A stretch of 64,000 bases of DNA from Bacillus velezensis (GCF_001461825.1 NZ_LLZC01000018.1:310001-374000), one strand, 5' to 3'; positions 44,574-55,746 are shown, counted from the stretch's first letter. Notes: generated by a model from the letters alone, not told the origin. A program made the numbers and translations.

Positions 44574-47500
44574 ATGAGTCTGTTATGGGTCTTTTACCGA
44601 GAGCACGTACAAAAGATTCAGCTGTCTGAACTCCCGCCGTCTCAGCCGATTACGATCGGTCCGGATATGAAAGATACAATCACGTTCGGCACACTTCCGT
44701 TACGGCAAAACGCCGCAACCCTTTATCGAAAAGAAACAGATCGTTATGATGTTTTCCTGGGAAATAACTGTGCCGGCGAATTGACAATAGGAAATGAAAT
44801 GCCCTGCCGGATTGAAGAAGAGACGATGCGGCTTCTGCTCACCCCTGACCGGGAAGAATCCTCCGTCTATTTTATCGGCGGGAAGGATGAGATCGTTTTC
44901 TCATCAGAAACAGAGGAAGCGGATATATACAAAGAGCCGTCCTCCGCTCAAACAGGGGCTTTTTATCTGCGAAAGTCGGCAGGATGCTGGTCTGTCGTCC
45001 CTGATGGCCAGGACGTTTATGTGAACGGAAAGCTTGCAGAAGCTCCCGAAAGGCTCCGCACGGGAGATGAGCTGCTGTGGAATTTTCTGCGTGTGAGGCT
45101 GACGGAGGACGACCTTTTAGAAGTCGTTCATCACGAAAAGCTTCAAACCGGTTTAACCAAAACGGTAAAACCAAGCACCGAAATGAAAAAGAAATACCCG
45201 CAATATCGAAGAACGCCGCGCATGGTCTACGATCTTCCAGAAGACCGCGTTTCATTCAGCTTTCCCTCGCAGGAAAGCGAACAGAATAACCGGGGGCTGT
45301 GGCTCGTCATTCTGCCTCCTTTGGTCATGCTGATTGTAATGGGGGTTGTCGCCATTATACAGCCGAGGGGCATATTCATCCTTGTCTCTTTGGCGATGTT
45401 TATGATGACTCTCATTACGTCCACCGTGCAGTATTTCCGTGAAAAAAACCAGCGGAAAAAACGGGAGGAAAAACGGGAGCGTGTGTACAAGCAGTATTTG
45501 GAAAGCAAACGGGAAGAGCTTCAGACGCTGTCGGAAAAACAGCTGCAAGTGCTGACGCATCATTTTCCCCCGTTTGAAAAAATGAAATATTTAACTTCTG
45601 AAATCAGCGGCCGCATTTGGGAGAAATCGCTGGAAAGCAGGGATTTTCTGATGCTTCGGCTTGGAACGGGCACGGTCCCGGCAAGCTACGAGATTTCAAT
45701 GAGCGGCGGAGACCTGGCGAACCGTGATGTGGATGACTTGATGGAGCAGTCGCAGCACATGCAGCGTGTGTATAAAGATATCCGCCATGCGCCCGTGACC
45801 GTTGATTTACAAGAAGGGCCGATGGGGCTTGTCGGGAAACCCCAGATCGTCAAAAATGAAATTCACCAGCTGATCGGCCAGCTCGCGTTCTTCAACAGCT
45901 ACCATGACCTGCGATTTGTCTTTATCTTTCATGAGGACGAATATAAGGAATGGGAATGGATGAAGTGGCTGCCGCAATTTCAGCTGCCTCATATGTATGC
46001 GAAAGGATTTATTTACAATGAACAGACCCGCGATCAATTGTTATCGTCCATTTACGAGCTGCTGCGGGAGCGGGATTTGGAAGAAGATAAAGAAAAGAAG
46101 ATCTTCCAGCCGCATTTTGTCTTTGTCATCACAAATCAGCAGCTGATCGCAGAGCACGTCATTTTAGAATACATCGAAGGCCGGCATGAGCATCTCGGCA
46201 TCTCGGCAATCATCGCCGCGGAAACGAAGGAAAGCCTGGCGGAAAACATTCACACCCTCGTACGCTACATTAATGAAGATGAGGGAGACATTCTCATTCA
46301 GCAGAAAAAAGCGGTACAGATCCCGTTTAAGCTGGACAGGCACGAACGGACAAACAACGAGCGGTTTTCCCGGACGCTTCGGACATTGCACCATCAGGTC
46401 GGAATGACGAATTCCATTCCTGAAACGGTCTCATTTCTGGAGCTGTTTCATGCGAAGGAAGTAAAAGAAATCGGCATCAGGCAGAAGTGGGAGACAAGTG
46501 AGTCTGCAAAATCGCTGGCTGTTCCGATCGGCTATAAAGGAAAAGACGACATCGTCTATTTAAACCTGCATGAAAAAGCGCACGGGCCGCACGGATTGCT
46601 GGCGGGAACGACCGGCTCCGGGAAAAGTGAATTTCTGCAAACGTACATCCTGTCATTGGCCGTTCATTTCCACCCGCATGAAGCGGCGTTTTTGCTGATT
46701 GACTATAAGGGCGGAGGAATGGCCCAGCCGTTCCGCAAGATGCCGCACCTTCTCGGAACCATCACGAATATTGAAGGAAGCAGAAACTTCAGTATCAGGG
46801 CGCTTGCATCCATTAAAAGCGAGCTGAAAAAACGGCAGCGGCTGTTTGATCAATATCGCGTCAATCACATCAATGACTATACAAAGCTGTATAAACAGGG
46901 AGAAACGGATATTCCGATGCCGCACCTGTTTTTGATTTCAGATGAATTCGCCGAGCTGAAAAGCGAAGAGCCTGACTTTATCAGGGAGCTTGTCAGCGCG
47001 GCCCGCATCGGACGGAGCCTTGGTGTGCATTTAATTCTCGCCACGCAAAAGCCGGGCGGCATCATTGACGACCAAATATGGAGCAACTCACGCTTTAAGG
47101 TCGCGCTGAAAGTGCAGGATGCAAGTGACAGTAAAGAAATCCTGAAAAACAGTGATGCGGCGAATATTACGGTCACCGGACGCGGCTACTTGCAAGTCGG
47201 AAATAACGAAGTGTATGAGCAGTTCCAGTCTGCCTGGAGCGGCGCCCCTTACATGGAAGATGTATACGGCACCGAGGATGACATTGCCATCGTTACCGAT
47301 ACCGGCTTAATTCCGCTGTCTGAGGTGGATGCGGATGATGCGGCGAAAAAAGACGCCCCGGCAGAAATAGAAGCCGTAGTCGAAGAAATCGAGCGGATTC
47401 AAAATGAAATGGGCATTGAAAAGCTGCCGAGCCCGTGGCTTCCGCCGCTTGCCGAACGTATCCCGCGCACGCTTTACCCTGCGCAGGAAAAAGACCGGTT

Positions 47501-49049
47501 CTTCATCGCCTGCGTGGATGAGCCTGATCAGCAAAGACAGGCGCCTCTCGCTTATACGATGATGGATGACGGCAACATCGGCATTTTCGGCTCATCCGGC
47601 TACGGCAAGTCAGTGGCTGCCATCACCTTCCTGATGAACTTCGCGGAAGGATACACGCCGGAAGAGCTTCATATGTACATCTTTGACTTCGGAAACGGCA
47701 CGCTTCTGCCATTGGCAAAGCTTCCGCACACCGCAGACTATTTCTTAATGGATCAAATGAGAAAGATCGAAAAATTCATGATCCGCATCAAGGAAGAAAT
47801 CGAGCGGCGGAAACGGCTGTTCAGAGAAAAAGAAGTCAGCCATATCAAAATGTACAATTCGCTCAGTGAAGAAGAGCTGCCGTTTATATTTATCACAATT
47901 GACAATTTCGACATCGTAAAAGATGAAATGCATGAATTGGAAAGCGAATTTATCCAGATTTCACGCGACGGGCAAAGCTTAGGCATTTACTTCCTGCTGA
48001 CCGCAACGAGGGTAAACGCCGTCCGCCAGTCGCTGTTAAACAACATAAAAACGAAAGTCGTCCATTATTTAATGGATCAGTCAGAAGGATACTCCATTTA
48101 CGGGCGTCCGCCGTTCAGTCTCGAACCGATCCCGGGCCGCGTCATGATCCAAAAAGAAGAACTGTATTTCGCGCAAATGTTTCTTCCGGCTGAAGCGGAA
48201 AATGACCTCGAGATGTTCCAGGCGCTGAAAGCCGATGTCAAAGCATTAGCTGAACGCCACGCCGGAACAGCCGGCCCAGACCCGATTCCGATGCTTCCGG
48301 ATAGGCTGACGGCCGGCGAATTTTCACTCCGTCTCGGCCCGGAACAAGAACCGTTCCGCATTCCTGTCGGGCTTCATGAGGAAAAGGTCAGCCCTGTGTA
48401 CTTTGATCTGGGCAAAAATAAACATTGTCTTATTTTGGGCCAGACACAGCGTGGAAAAACAAACATCCTGAAAGTGATGCTGAATCACCTGCTGCGTGAA
48501 GGTACGGAACGGGTCGGGCTGTTTGACTCGATTGACCGCGGACTGTCGCAGTATGCGCAGGAAACAAAGGTCAGCTATCTGGACACAAAAGAAGACGTCC
48601 GGCAGTGGATCGAAACGGCAGAAGCCATTTTCACGGAGCGCGAAGCTCAGTATGCGCAGGCCGTCAAAAATGGCGATGTGCACAAACTCAGTTTCTCTCC
48701 GGTCGTGTTAATGGCCGACGGCATTACAAGATTCCAGCAGACGATCGACACCGCCATTCAGGACAAACTGGCGATGTTTATGAAATCTTACGCGCATGTG
48801 GGCTTCAGTTTTATTCCGGCGGGCAATCACAGCGAATTCTCAAAAGGCTATGATTCCTTAACGACGGAAATGAAACAGATCCGCCACGCGATGCTGCTTG
48901 TGAAAAAATCCGAACAAAATGTCATTCCGCTGCCTTACCAAAGGCAGGAACCGGACATTCAGCCGGGCTTCGGCTATTTGGTTGAAAACGGGAAGGAGCA
49001 AAAAATCCAAATACCTTTATGTTCAGCGGAAAGGGAGGCCGTCAGATGA
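44574..49049 (+). CDS. yukB: type VII secretion FtsK/SpoIIIE ATPase YukB (EssC)
   Basis: A 1491-residue membrane-anchored motor. Two FHA-like modules fill the first 200 residues, a pair of transmembrane helices lies at about 242-285 (LWLVILPPLVMLIVMG and ILVSLAMFMMTLI), and three FtsK/SpoIIIE ATPase domains follow. P-loops are GTTGSGKSEF (about 679), GSSGYGKSV (about 1006) and GQTQRGKTN (about 1290). Domain 1 has the Walker B-like LFLISDEFAEL. It powers export of YukE and effectors. It starts at 44574 after GGAGG and overlaps yueB by four bases. The older split names yukB/yukA refer to this single gene. Confidence 0.96.
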   Translation: MSLLWVFYREHVQKIQLSELPPSQPITIGPDMKDTITFGTLPLRQNAATLYRKETDRYDVFLGNNCAGELTIGNEMPCRIEEETMRLLLTPDREESSVYFIGGKDEIVFSSETEEADIYKEPSSAQTGAFYLRKSAGCWSVVPDGQDVYVNGKLAEAPERLRTGDELLWNFLRVRLTEDDLLEVVHHEKLQTGLTKTVKPSTEMKKKYPQYRRTPRMVYDLPEDRVSFSFPSQESEQNNRGLWLVILPPLVMLIVMGVVAIIQPRGIFILVSLAMFMMTLITSTVQYFREKNQRKKREEKRERVYKQYLESKREELQTLSEKQLQVLTHHFPPFEKMKYLTSEISGRIWEKSLESRDFLMLRLGTGTVPASYEISMSGGDLANRDVDDLMEQSQHMQRVYKDIRHAPVTVDLQEGPMGLVGKPQIVKNEIHQLIGQLAFFNSYHDLRFVFIFHEDEYKEWEWMKWLPQFQLPHMYAKGFIYNEQTRDQLLSSIYELLRERDLEEDKEKKIFQPHFVFVITNQQLIAEHVILEYIEGRHEHLGISAIIAAETKESLAENIHTLVRYINEDEGDILIQQKKAVQIPFKLDRHERTNNERFSRTLRTLHHQVGMTNSIPETVSFLELFHAKEVKEIGIRQKWETSESAKSLAVPIGYKGKDDIVYLNLHEKAHGPHGLLAGTTGSGKSEFLQTYILSLAVHFHPHEAAFLLIDYKGGGMAQPFRKMPHLLGTITNIEGSRNFSIRALASIKSELKKRQRLFDQYRVNHINDYTKLYKQGETDIPMPHLFLISDEFAELKSEEPDFIRELVSAARIGRSLGVHLILATQKPGGIIDDQIWSNSRFKVALKVQDASDSKEILKNSDAANITVTGRGYLQVGNNEVYEQFQSAWSGAPYMEDVYGTEDDIAIVTDTGLIPLSEVDADDAAKKDAPAEIEAVVEEIERIQNEMGIEKLPSPWLPPLAERIPRTLYPAQEKDRFFIACVDEPDQQRQAPLAYTMMDDGNIGIFGSSGYGKSVAAITFLMNFAEGYTPEELHMYIFDFGNGTLLPLAKLPHTADYFLMDQMRKIEKFMIRIKEEIERRKRLFREKEVSHIKMYNSLSEEELPFIFITIDNFDIVKDEMHELESEFIQISRDGQSLGIYFLLTATRVNAVRQSLLNNIKTKVVHYLMDQSEGYSIYGRPPFSLEPIPGRVMIQKEELYFAQMFLPAEAENDLEMFQALKADVKALAERHAGTAGPDPIPMLPDRLTAGEFSLRLGPEQEPFRIPVGLHEEKVSPVYFDLGKNKHCLILGQTQRGKTNILKVMLNHLLREGTERVGLFDSIDRGLSQYAQETKVSYLDTKEDVRQWIETAEAIFTEREAQYAQAVKNGDVHKLSFSPVVLMADGITRFQQTIDTAIQDKLAMFMKSYAHVGFSFIPAGNHSEFSKGYDSLTTEMKQIRHAMLLVKKSEQNVIPLPYQRQEPDIQPGFGYLVENGKEQKIQIPLCSAEREAVR

Positions 49050-52000
49050 CTGAACAACGAAAAAGCCTGATCAAATTAATAGCCGCGGTCGTCATCATTC
49101 TGCTACTGCCAGTGCTGTTTTTCCGGTTTATCGGCGATGACCCGGGAAAACAAAAAATCAACGCCACCCGCCAAATCGCAGTCGTGAATGAAGACATGGG
49201 CTTACAAACAGATGAAAATGAGGAAGAGGAATCCGTCCATTTCGGCAAAGAAGTAGCGGCCGCTCTCGGCGGCCGTCCGGATTATTCATGGACGGTTGTC
49301 AACAGGAGCGCGGCTGAAAACGGCCTGGCGGCTAAGAAGTATGACGCCGTCGTTTACATTCCATCCGATTTTTCAAAAGATATCTTAAGCTATGACAAGG
49401 AGCGTCCGCAAAAAGCCACGCTGACATTCAATATTCAAAGCAACCTGAACGCCGTCAACAAAGAAAAAGTGCAGCGTGAGCTAGAAGACGCCCAAAAATC
49501 AATGAATAAAAAAATGTCGGCATTATATTGGAATTTCGTCTCACAAAAAGTGAACAATGTCCGAGGCGATTTTGACAAGATCGTCAATAAAGAATCAGAA
49601 TTTCAAAACGTTATGTACAATTTTTACAAGCCGAGCTCCAATGACTTGGCAGGTGAAATCAAACGGCAAAAAGACCTGATTGACGAACTGAAAAAATCAA
49701 TGAATGAAGCGCAGGGCGCGGCAAAAGAAAAATTGACCTCGGCAGATGAAGCCAAAACCACGCTCAAAGACTTTGCCGATACGGTCGAGCGCTATAAACA
49801 ATATCAAGAAAATCAGAAAAAACTGCTGATGGCCGCGCAGGAACAAAATCAAAAGCAAATCACAACCGGACTGAATGCCATTAAAGCACAGCAGGCCGCC
49901 AACCAGTTCAGCACGATGATGAGCGGGCTGTCTTCAGGCATAAACCAGGCGCAGACACAGCTTGCCCAGACGGGATCGGCTCTTTTTGCCGCCCAACAGG
50001 TGAGAGAAGCGCAGGTTCCTGATCAGGAACGCGGGATGGCGAATATTCAATCCAATTTACTGGACAATTATTTGACTCAATATAAAGCTCAAGCAAGATT
50101 TGAAACACTGAACAGCATCCAAACCCTTATGAAAAGGGATCGGCAGGCATTAACCGTTCCGGAAAAGGACCCGGGGGATGACGGCTCGGATGAACCGAAA
50201 GAAGAAGAAAAACCGGAAGAAGAAAAACCCGGCGATCTGAAAATTGACCTTGACGATCAGCGTGACGAGTTAAAACGCATCTCCGCTGAAATCAATCACA
50301 TTTCTGACGGATTAAAAGAACCGGAAAAAGAAAAACCGGAACCCGAAAACCCGGGCCAAGGCGATGACGGTGAAAACTCCGGCGATACCGATCCGAATAA
50401 CGGAACGAATCCCGGAGAAGACGGAAAAACGGAAGACGGCACAAAAGAAGAGCAGCCTGCTTCTGATAACACAGGCGATCAGGAGCCAAAAACCGTCCAG
50501 ACCGCGACAGCCGCTAAAAACGTCACTCCGCCTGCTGATGAGCCGGCGGACGATCCGAACGATTCTGAAGGGGACGGCGGCACAGACATATCTGAGGCGA
50601 AAGAAAGGCTGAACCAAGCCGCAGAGCGCATTCAGAAAATTGAAAAAGAGCTGGAAGAAAAACAGCAGACTCATAATGAAGAACTGAAAAAACGTCTCGA
50701 TGCTCTTGATGAAGAAATCCAAGGCCTTAAAGACCAGATTGATGACGTCAAAAAACGCGCAAAGAAAAAGCTAGAAGAATTGGAAGAAAAGAGAAAACAA
50801 GACTTCAATACCATTTACAGAATGATTGTAAGAACAGAACAGAACATTTTGAACTACCCGTCATTGGATAGCGGCCGCAAATCTGCTCTTGAACAGATAT
50901 TTGCCGCTGATATCAATACAAAAGAAATATCCGATTTAATGAGTTACTATAATGATTTATCCCTGTATGAGGCGACACTCTATCACTCTCTTGACGCGGG
51001 CTCGCTGCCTGATGTGAAAAACAGGGTGCTGAAAGCCCAGCAAGGCGAAGTTCAAACCGTTCTCGCCATCAAACCGGTGGAAACGGCAAGCTGGGAAAAC
51101 CTGAAAAACAACAAGATGCAGACAGATGAAGACATCAGCAATTTCATTAAAGGCATGACCGAATTCTCGGATAACTACAGCTCGTATATCAGAGATGAAC
51201 AAGCCGGAGTGCTCGATGAGCTCGCCAGCATTTCAGACAGCGCGGCGAAAGCATCCGATCAGCTGGCTGAAGGCGCTGTGCAGGAAGCGGCCGCATTCAG
51301 CGGAGACGGATTAACCGGAACGATGGCGCTCGGCGCTCAGGATACCGTCGGCCGCGAAGTCCTGCAAATGTCTGACACGATGGGCCATCTGTCAGAACGC
51401 CAGTCCGGCATCATCAGCTATACCGACAATATGCAGCAAAGCGTAAATGACGTCCAGCAAAAAGCGGACACCCTGAACAGCAACTGGGGCAAAAACGTCA
51501 ATTCCACGAAATTGATCAGAAATGACGTGTACGGCATTTTAGGGAACGCGCTCGTTGACGGACAGGAAAACGGCTACGTTTATGATTATCTCGCCAACCC
51601 GCTTAAAATCAGCGGAGAGGTGCCGGAAGACCGGGTTCAGAATGTTCCGCCGGTCGTCATTTTGGTGATCGTCCTGATCAGCAGTCTTCTGATCGGCTAT
51701 TTCAGCTCGTATTATCAGCAGGCGCCGCTTCTTGTCAAAGGCGCGCTCTTTGGGATTTTAAACATTATGGTCGGATTGATGATCAGTCTGTTCGGTCTGA
51801 ATATCTACTCGCTTCCGGACGATCAGACGATTAAATGGTCAGTCTTTACGATTCTCTTGCTTGCGGCGAGTTCAGCTTTTATCCGGGCAGCCTTTGTCTT
51901 CAGCTCGATTACCGGATGGATCGCATCATCAGCGCTCATTCTCTTTTATGTGGCGCCTTTGATCGACCTGATTATGCCGAACTTCACCTTTGACAGTCCG

Positions 52001-52162
52001 GTTTCGAAAGTCTATATCGATATTCAATACGGAACGGGCCATCTGTTTGCGATGGGGGTAACGGTTCTTGCGATCATTACGCTGATTGCGGCGGCGCTTC
52101 CGCTCGTCATTCGGCTGTTTGCGGAAAAAACGGAGGAAAGTGATCAGTCTTATGAGGCGTAA
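49046..52162 (+). CDS. yueB: type VII secretion protein and SPP1 phage receptor YueB (EsaA)
   Basis: A 1038-residue protein: one N-terminal transmembrane helix (about 9-29), a huge external region of about 830 residues rich in coiled coil, and a C-terminal bundle of about five or six helices (about 868-1025). This is the Pip/YhgE family layout. The middle has a Pro/Glu/Asp-rich low-complexity linker (about 370-520) with KPEEEKPGD and [10 protein letters not shown]. In B. subtilis it is the receptor for phage SPP1 and part of the Yuk machine. AGGGAGG precedes ATG 49046. It overlaps yukB by four bases. Confidence 0.95.
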   Translation: MTEQRKSLIKLIAAVVIILLLPVLFFRFIGDDPGKQKINATRQIAVVNEDMGLQTDENEEEESVHFGKEVAAALGGRPDYSWTVVNRSAAENGLAAKKYDAVVYIPSDFSKDILSYDKERPQKATLTFNIQSNLNAVNKEKVQRELEDAQKSMNKKMSALYWNFVSQKVNNVRGDFDKIVNKESEFQNVMYNFYKPSSNDLAGEIKRQKDLIDELKKSMNEAQGAAKEKLTSADEAKTTLKDFADTVERYKQYQENQKKLLMAAQEQNQKQITTGLNAIKAQQAANQFSTMMSGLSSGINQAQTQLAQTGSALFAAQQVREAQVPDQERGMANIQSNLLDNYLTQYKAQARFETLNSIQTLMKRDRQALTVPEKDPGDDGSDEPKEEEKPEEEKPGDLKIDLDDQRDELKRISAEINHISDGLKEPEKEKPEPENPGQGDDGENSGDTDPNNGTNPGEDGKTEDGTKEEQPASDNTGDQEPKTVQTATAAKNVTPPADEPADDPNDSEGDGGTDISEAKERLNQAAERIQKIEKELEEKQQTHNEELKKRLDALDEEIQGLKDQIDDVKKRAKKKLEELEEKRKQDFNTIYRMIVRTEQNILNYPSLDSGRKSALEQIFAADINTKEISDLMSYYNDLSLYEATLYHSLDAGSLPDVKNRVLKAQQGEVQTVLAIKPVETASWENLKNNKMQTDEDISNFIKGMTEFSDNYSSYIRDEQAGVLDELASISDSAAKASDQLAEGAVQEAAAFSGDGLTGTMALGAQDTVGREVLQMSDTMGHLSERQSGIISYTDNMQQSVNDVQQKADTLNSNWGKNVNSTKLIRNDVYGILGNALVDGQENGYVYDYLANPLKISGEVPEDRVQNVPPVVILVIVLISSLLIGYFSSYYQQAPLLVKGALFGILNIMVGLMISLFGLNIYSLPDDQTIKWSVFTILLLAASSAFIRAAFVFSSITGWIASSALILFYVAPLIDLIMPNFTFDSPVSKVYIDIQYGTGHLFAMGVTVLAIITLIAAALPLVIRLFAEKTEESDQSYEA

Positions 52163-52643
52163 CACGTTCATGGAAAAAGGATTGCTGCTGTTTGCTCTCT
52201 CCTTTTTCCTTTTCCTTCCCCAAGCCGCAGCCGCGAATGAGGAAAATACTGATGTCAAGCCGAATGAATATGAAAAGAAAGACATTGAAATTCGTACGGA
52301 TTACCTGCACGACGATGCCTACTCTGAGGAAAAAACGGCGCTTCCGAAAGAACAGAAGGATATCACGTTTGATCAGCCGGCCGAAAACCCGGATGACAAA
52401 CTGATATCAAATTTGTTTACATCGTCAGACACGGAGCCGAATACGATCAAAGCGCAATCGAAAAAACTGGGTATCACATTTGCCGAGCCGGCGGTGAGGC
52501 GTACCTCGGCAGATATGGAAACGGAAGAGAAAAAGACTTCTTTTCTGCTGCCTGTCATTTATGCCGTCTTGATCCTCCTCGGGATTGCGGCCATGATCTA
52601 TCTGATCCCGAAAGTCACGGCGCAGGAAAAGGCAAAGCGGTAA
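52152..52643 (+). CDS. yueC: type VII secretion protein YueC (EssA)
   Basis: A protein of about 163 residues. It starts with a hydrophobic signal-like helix ([18 protein letters not shown], about 12-29), then a polar acidic domain, and ends with a transmembrane helix ([21 protein letters not shown], in part) and a basic KAKR tail. This bitopic layout is EssA. Start choice: the ATG at 52152 is 15 bases from GGAGG; an in-frame GTG at 52140 is only three bases from it, so both are possible. It is the last gene of the operon, overlapping yueB. Confidence 0.88.
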   Translation: MRRNTFMEKGLLLFALSFFLFLPQAAAANEENTDVKPNEYEKKDIEIRTDYLHDDAYSEEKTALPKEQKDITFDQPAENPDDKLISNLFTSSDTEPNTIKAQSKKLGITFAEPAVRRTSADMETEEKKTSFLLPVIYAVLILLGIAAMIYLIPKVTAQEKAKR

Positions 52644-52703
52644 ACGGATCGCTTGTGTTTGCGGGAAGACAGCCCGTAAAATAAGAAAAAAAGGAGGAGT
52701 TTC

Positions 52704-53435
52704 ATGCAGTTTTTTCTTATAACAGGCGCGTCAAAAGGCTTGGGCCGGGCGCTTACGGAACAGGCGCTTCAAGAAGGAGCCGAAGTCGCCGCGCTTTCAA
52801 GAACGATAAGCGGGGAAAAGCGCGAGGGACTGACAGAATACAGTGTTGATCTAACCGACCTGGCAGATACCGGGCGGCAGATGAAGGCGATTCTTGATCA
52901 AGCAGAGGAGAAGGGGTACTCCGCCGTCACACTGATCAACAATGCCGGAATGGTGGAACCGATCAAGCGGGCGAAAGAGGCTTCCGCCGAAGAATTGAAC
53001 CGCCATTACACCCTTAATCTGACGGCGCCCGTTTTGCTCAGCCAAATGTTCACAAAGCGTTTCGAAGCGTTCAGCGGCAGCAAAACAATTGTCAACATCA
53101 CATCGGGCGCGGCGAAAAATCCTTATAAAGGCTGGAGCGCGTATTGCAGCTCAAAAGCGGGGCTTGATATGTTTACGAGAACATTCGGGTTTGAACAGGA
53201 AGATGAAGAACTGCCGGTCCGCATGATCTCATTCTCGCCGGGAGTGATGGATACAGACATGCAGGCTGTCATCCGTTCTTCGTCAAAAGAAGATTTCCAT
53301 GACATCGAACGGTTCCGCAATCTGAAAGAAACGAAAAACCTCAGAAGTCCTGAATACATCGCCGGCGTCATTCACTCACTGATCGCGGGCGAGCCGGAAA
53401 ACGGACGGATATACGATATCAAAGAATTTTTGTAG
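52704..53435 (+). CDS. yueD: SDR oxidoreductase YueD (benzil reductase type)
   Basis: A 243-residue short-chain dehydrogenase. The NADP loop TGASKGLGRAL is at residues 7-17, NNAGM at about 79, and the catalytic Tyr-Lys in WSAYCSSKAGL at about 148-152 with Ser in NITSGAAK. B. subtilis YueD reduces benzil to (S)-benzoin, probably standing in for an unknown natural substrate. AAAAGGAGGAG precedes the ATG. It lies 60 bases after yueC and may be co-transcribed, but has its own terminator. Confidence 0.92.
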   Translation: MQFFLITGASKGLGRALTEQALQEGAEVAALSRTISGEKREGLTEYSVDLTDLADTGRQMKAILDQAEEKGYSAVTLINNAGMVEPIKRAKEASAEELNRHYTLNLTAPVLLSQMFTKRFEAFSGSKTIVNITSGAAKNPYKGWSAYCSSKAGLDMFTRTFGFEQEDEELPVRMISFSPGVMDTDMQAVIRSSSKEDFHDIERFRNLKETKNLRSPEYIAGVIHSLIAGEPENGRIYDIKEFL

Positions 53436-53460
53436 AGCAGCTTTCACGCTGCTCTTTTTT
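53434..53460 (+). terminator. terminator after yueD
   Basis: AGAGCAGC and GCTGCTCT pair around TTTCAC and are followed by TTTTT. Confidence 0.85.
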
Positions 53461-53599
53461 GTTTGTACAATCACTTCGGAGTCCGGCGGCATATGATGAA
53501 TGAAACAACGTATAAGGGGTATAAGAAATGTATCAGATGAATTGAGTTTCTTCTCGATTTATGTTAGGATTCTAAAAATATAAATAAGGAGGGGTTTCC

Positions 53600-54130
53600 A
53601 TGAGAAATGTAACGTTAATGGATGTCTTCACCCATCCAATCGCACAAAAGTATTTACAGCGTTCCGGTGTCGCCCATGCGATCGCCTGCGCGTTTCATGC
53701 ATACCGTCTTGCCGTAAAAGCAGGTGTCAGCCCGGATCTTGCGGCGAAAGCGGCTTTACTGCATGACGTCGGCCATTATGAATGGTACACAGACGGCAAA
53801 TGGGATTATGAAAAGTACAGAAGAAACGATATCCATGCCATTAAAGGCGCGGAACGGGCGCATAAGCTGCTCATCCGGCTCGGTGAAGAACCGAAAGCGG
53901 CGAAGGACATTGCGCTGGCGATTCTGCTTCACACCGATTCCTATCTGCCTGAAGGCGAACTGGACAAGAATACGCTCCAGCAAATCGTGAAACAAGCGGA
54001 TGAACTCGATGAAGAACCCGGCGGACATCACCATTACCGCCAAATGGATCACACGGCCGCGCTCAAACAAATCCAAAAGCTTGATCAGTTAATTGACCAA
54101 GCCCAATATCCCATAAGAAGCTCAGTCTAG
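53600..54130 (+). CDS. yueE: HD-domain metal-dependent phosphohydrolase YueE
   Basis: A 176-residue HD protein. The metal-binding H...HD...D pattern is visible: His in GVAHAIACAFHAYRLA (about 24-40), HD in LLHDVGHYEW (about 53-62) and an Asp in LHTDSYLPEG (about 113). It probably hydrolyses a phosphate ester or nucleotide; the substrate is unknown. AAGGAGGGG lies nine bases before the ATG. A weak GGCC/GGCC hairpin follows the stop (54131-54150). Confidence 0.9.
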   Translation: MRNVTLMDVFTHPIAQKYLQRSGVAHAIACAFHAYRLAVKAGVSPDLAAKAALLHDVGHYEWYTDGKWDYEKYRRNDIHAIKGAERAHKLLIRLGEEPKAAKDIALAILLHTDSYLPEGELDKNTLQQIVKQADELDEEPGGHHHYRQMDHTAALKQIQKLDQLIDQAQYPIRSSV

Positions 54131-54267
54131 GCCACTCATGCGGCCTTTTCCGCTTACATAACTCCGCATGCTCACTAACACCTTTTCCGCTCCGATAGAC
54201 GTACTGTGTCAAAGCCTTTGTCCGCTGCATATGCTGAAGGAAAACATAGTAAAGGGGATCAGCGAAA

Positions 54268-54504
54268 ATGGCCCATCAAGGAAGCCCGCAAATCGTCTCG
54301 TTAGTGGACCCTTACGTTTATCAGACCATCCATAAGCTTATCGGCTCAAGGTTTATTATTCAAACCGTCAGACGCATTATCAGAGGACGGCTGATTGATG
54401 CCACTCCGGATCACATCGCCATTGAAGAAACGCATGACCGTGTATTTTATATCAGAAACCGCCATGTGGTTTCCGTCATGCCTGATTATACCGAACGCGT
54501 GTAA
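54268..54504 (+). CDS. yuzF: small protein YuzF (DUF2642)
   Basis: A 78-residue protein recognised as YuzF. The DUF2642 core is visible in LIGSRFIIQTVRRIIRGRL, followed by TPDHIAIEE and FYIRNRHVVSVMPD; these strands resemble a small beta-barrel like the Sm fold. Relatives include spore-coat-linked proteins, but nothing here ties it to sporulation. AAAGGGG precedes the ATG. It is between terminators and likely monocistronic. Confidence 0.85.
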   Translation: MAHQGSPQIVSLVDPYVYQTIHKLIGSRFIIQTVRRIIRGRLIDATPDHIAIEETHDRVFYIRNRHVVSVMPDYTERV

Positions 54505-54639
54505 CAGCCCGAATAAGGCGCAAACCGGAGGCGGCTCTATAGAACCCCGGTGCGTCTTCTTTTTGAGATACATAGATGCACGGCGGCTTTTTTTGGTACA
54601 ATCACAGTACAAGTTCACATAACAATAGGAGGAAACCGC

Positions 54640-55746
54640 TTGTTGAAATCAAAGGTCCATTTTTGGACGCTGCAAATTTTGCTCGTTTTGCTCATTATTT
54701 ACGTATCAACGAAAGTCTCGTTTATTTTTCAGCCGTTTTTCGGTTTTATCACCACTCTGTTTTTCCCGATTTTGATCTCGGGCATTTTGTTTTTCATTTT
54801 TAATCCGATCGTGCGCCTGCTTGAGAAAAAAATCCCCCGGACATTGGCGATCCTGCTCATTTATCTCGTTTTCATCGGCCTGATTGCCTTTATGTTCACC
54901 GCCATCGGACCGATTGTGGCTTCCCAGGTCACGGGGCTGATTAACAATTTCCCTGATTACATTCATCAGATTCAAGTCTTGACGGCGCAATTATCCCATT
55001 CCAAATGGTTTACGTGGATGATGACGCAGGATTATGTGTCGATAGAAAAAATCCAGCAGTCTCTGACGGGATTTTTACAAAGCCTTCCGCAAAATATTAC
55101 GGCAAGCCTGTCGGCCGTGTTCGGCGTCGTTACGAATATCACGCTTGTCGTGATCACCGTTCCGTTCATTTTGTTTTATATGCTGAAGGACGGCCGGCGG
55201 TTTCCGCTCTTGGCAGTCAAAATCCTGCCTTCTTCCTACCGGGCGGAAGGCAGGAAAATATTTAACGACTTATATGTCACATTGGCCGCCTATTTCCAAG
55301 GCCAGCTGCTGATTTGTCTCTTTGTCGGAACGGCATGCTTTATCGGATATTGGATCATCGGCCTGCAGTATGCGTTAATTCTCGGGATGGTGATCGCCGT
55401 CACCAATATCATTCCGTACCTGGGGCCGTTTCTCGGGGCGGCGCCCGCGGTGATTATCGCGTTTATGGATTCGCCGGCTAAGGCGCTGTTTGCCGTTATT
55501 GTTGTCGTTGTCGTCCAGCAGCTTGACGGGAACCTGCTTTCTCCGCTTGTCATCGGGAAACGGCTGAATACCCACCCGCTCACCATTATTCTTCTGCTTA
55601 TCGGAGCGGGCAGTTTCGGCGGCATTCTCGCAATGATTCTGGCCGTGCCGGTTTACGCGGTTTTAAAAGCTTTCGTCTTAAATATCGTCCGGCTTATCAA
55701 ACTTCGTCAGCGGTCAAAGCTCGAAGACAGCCGCAAGCCGAAATAA
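54640..55746 (+). CDS. yueF: AI-2E family transporter YueF
   Basis: A 368-residue membrane protein with about eight hydrophobic segments. The family signatures TNIIPYLGPFLGAAPAV (about 281-297) and QQLDGNLLSPLVIGKRLN (about 318-335) are clear. The family (formerly UPF0118) includes exporters of AI-2 and Na+/H+ antiporters; the substrate here is unknown. The start is TTG 54640, seven bases after AGGAGG, giving MLKSKVHFWTLQ as in relatives. Confidence 0.93.
   Translation: MLKSKVHFWTLQILLVLLIIYVSTKVSFIFQPFFGFITTLFFPILISGILFFIFNPIVRLLEKKIPRTLAILLIYLVFIGLIAFMFTAIGPIVASQVTGLINNFPDYIHQIQVLTAQLSHSKWFTWMMTQDYVSIEKIQQSLTGFLQSLPQNITASLSAVFGVVTNITLVVITVPFILFYMLKDGRRFPLLAVKILPSSYRAEGRKIFNDLYVTLAAYFQGQLLICLFVGTACFIGYWIIGLQYALILGMVIAVTNIIPYLGPFLGAAPAVIIAFMDSPAKALFAVIVVVVVQQLDGNLLSPLVIGKRLNTHPLTIILLLIGAGSFGGILAMILAVPVYAVLKAFVLNIVRLIKLRQRSKLEDSRKPK

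Noticed and set aside
50150..50610. Possible frameshift in yueB because of low-complexity sequence
   Set aside because: The frame stays open through the linker and resumes clear coiled-coil sequence, and the total length is close to that of relatives.
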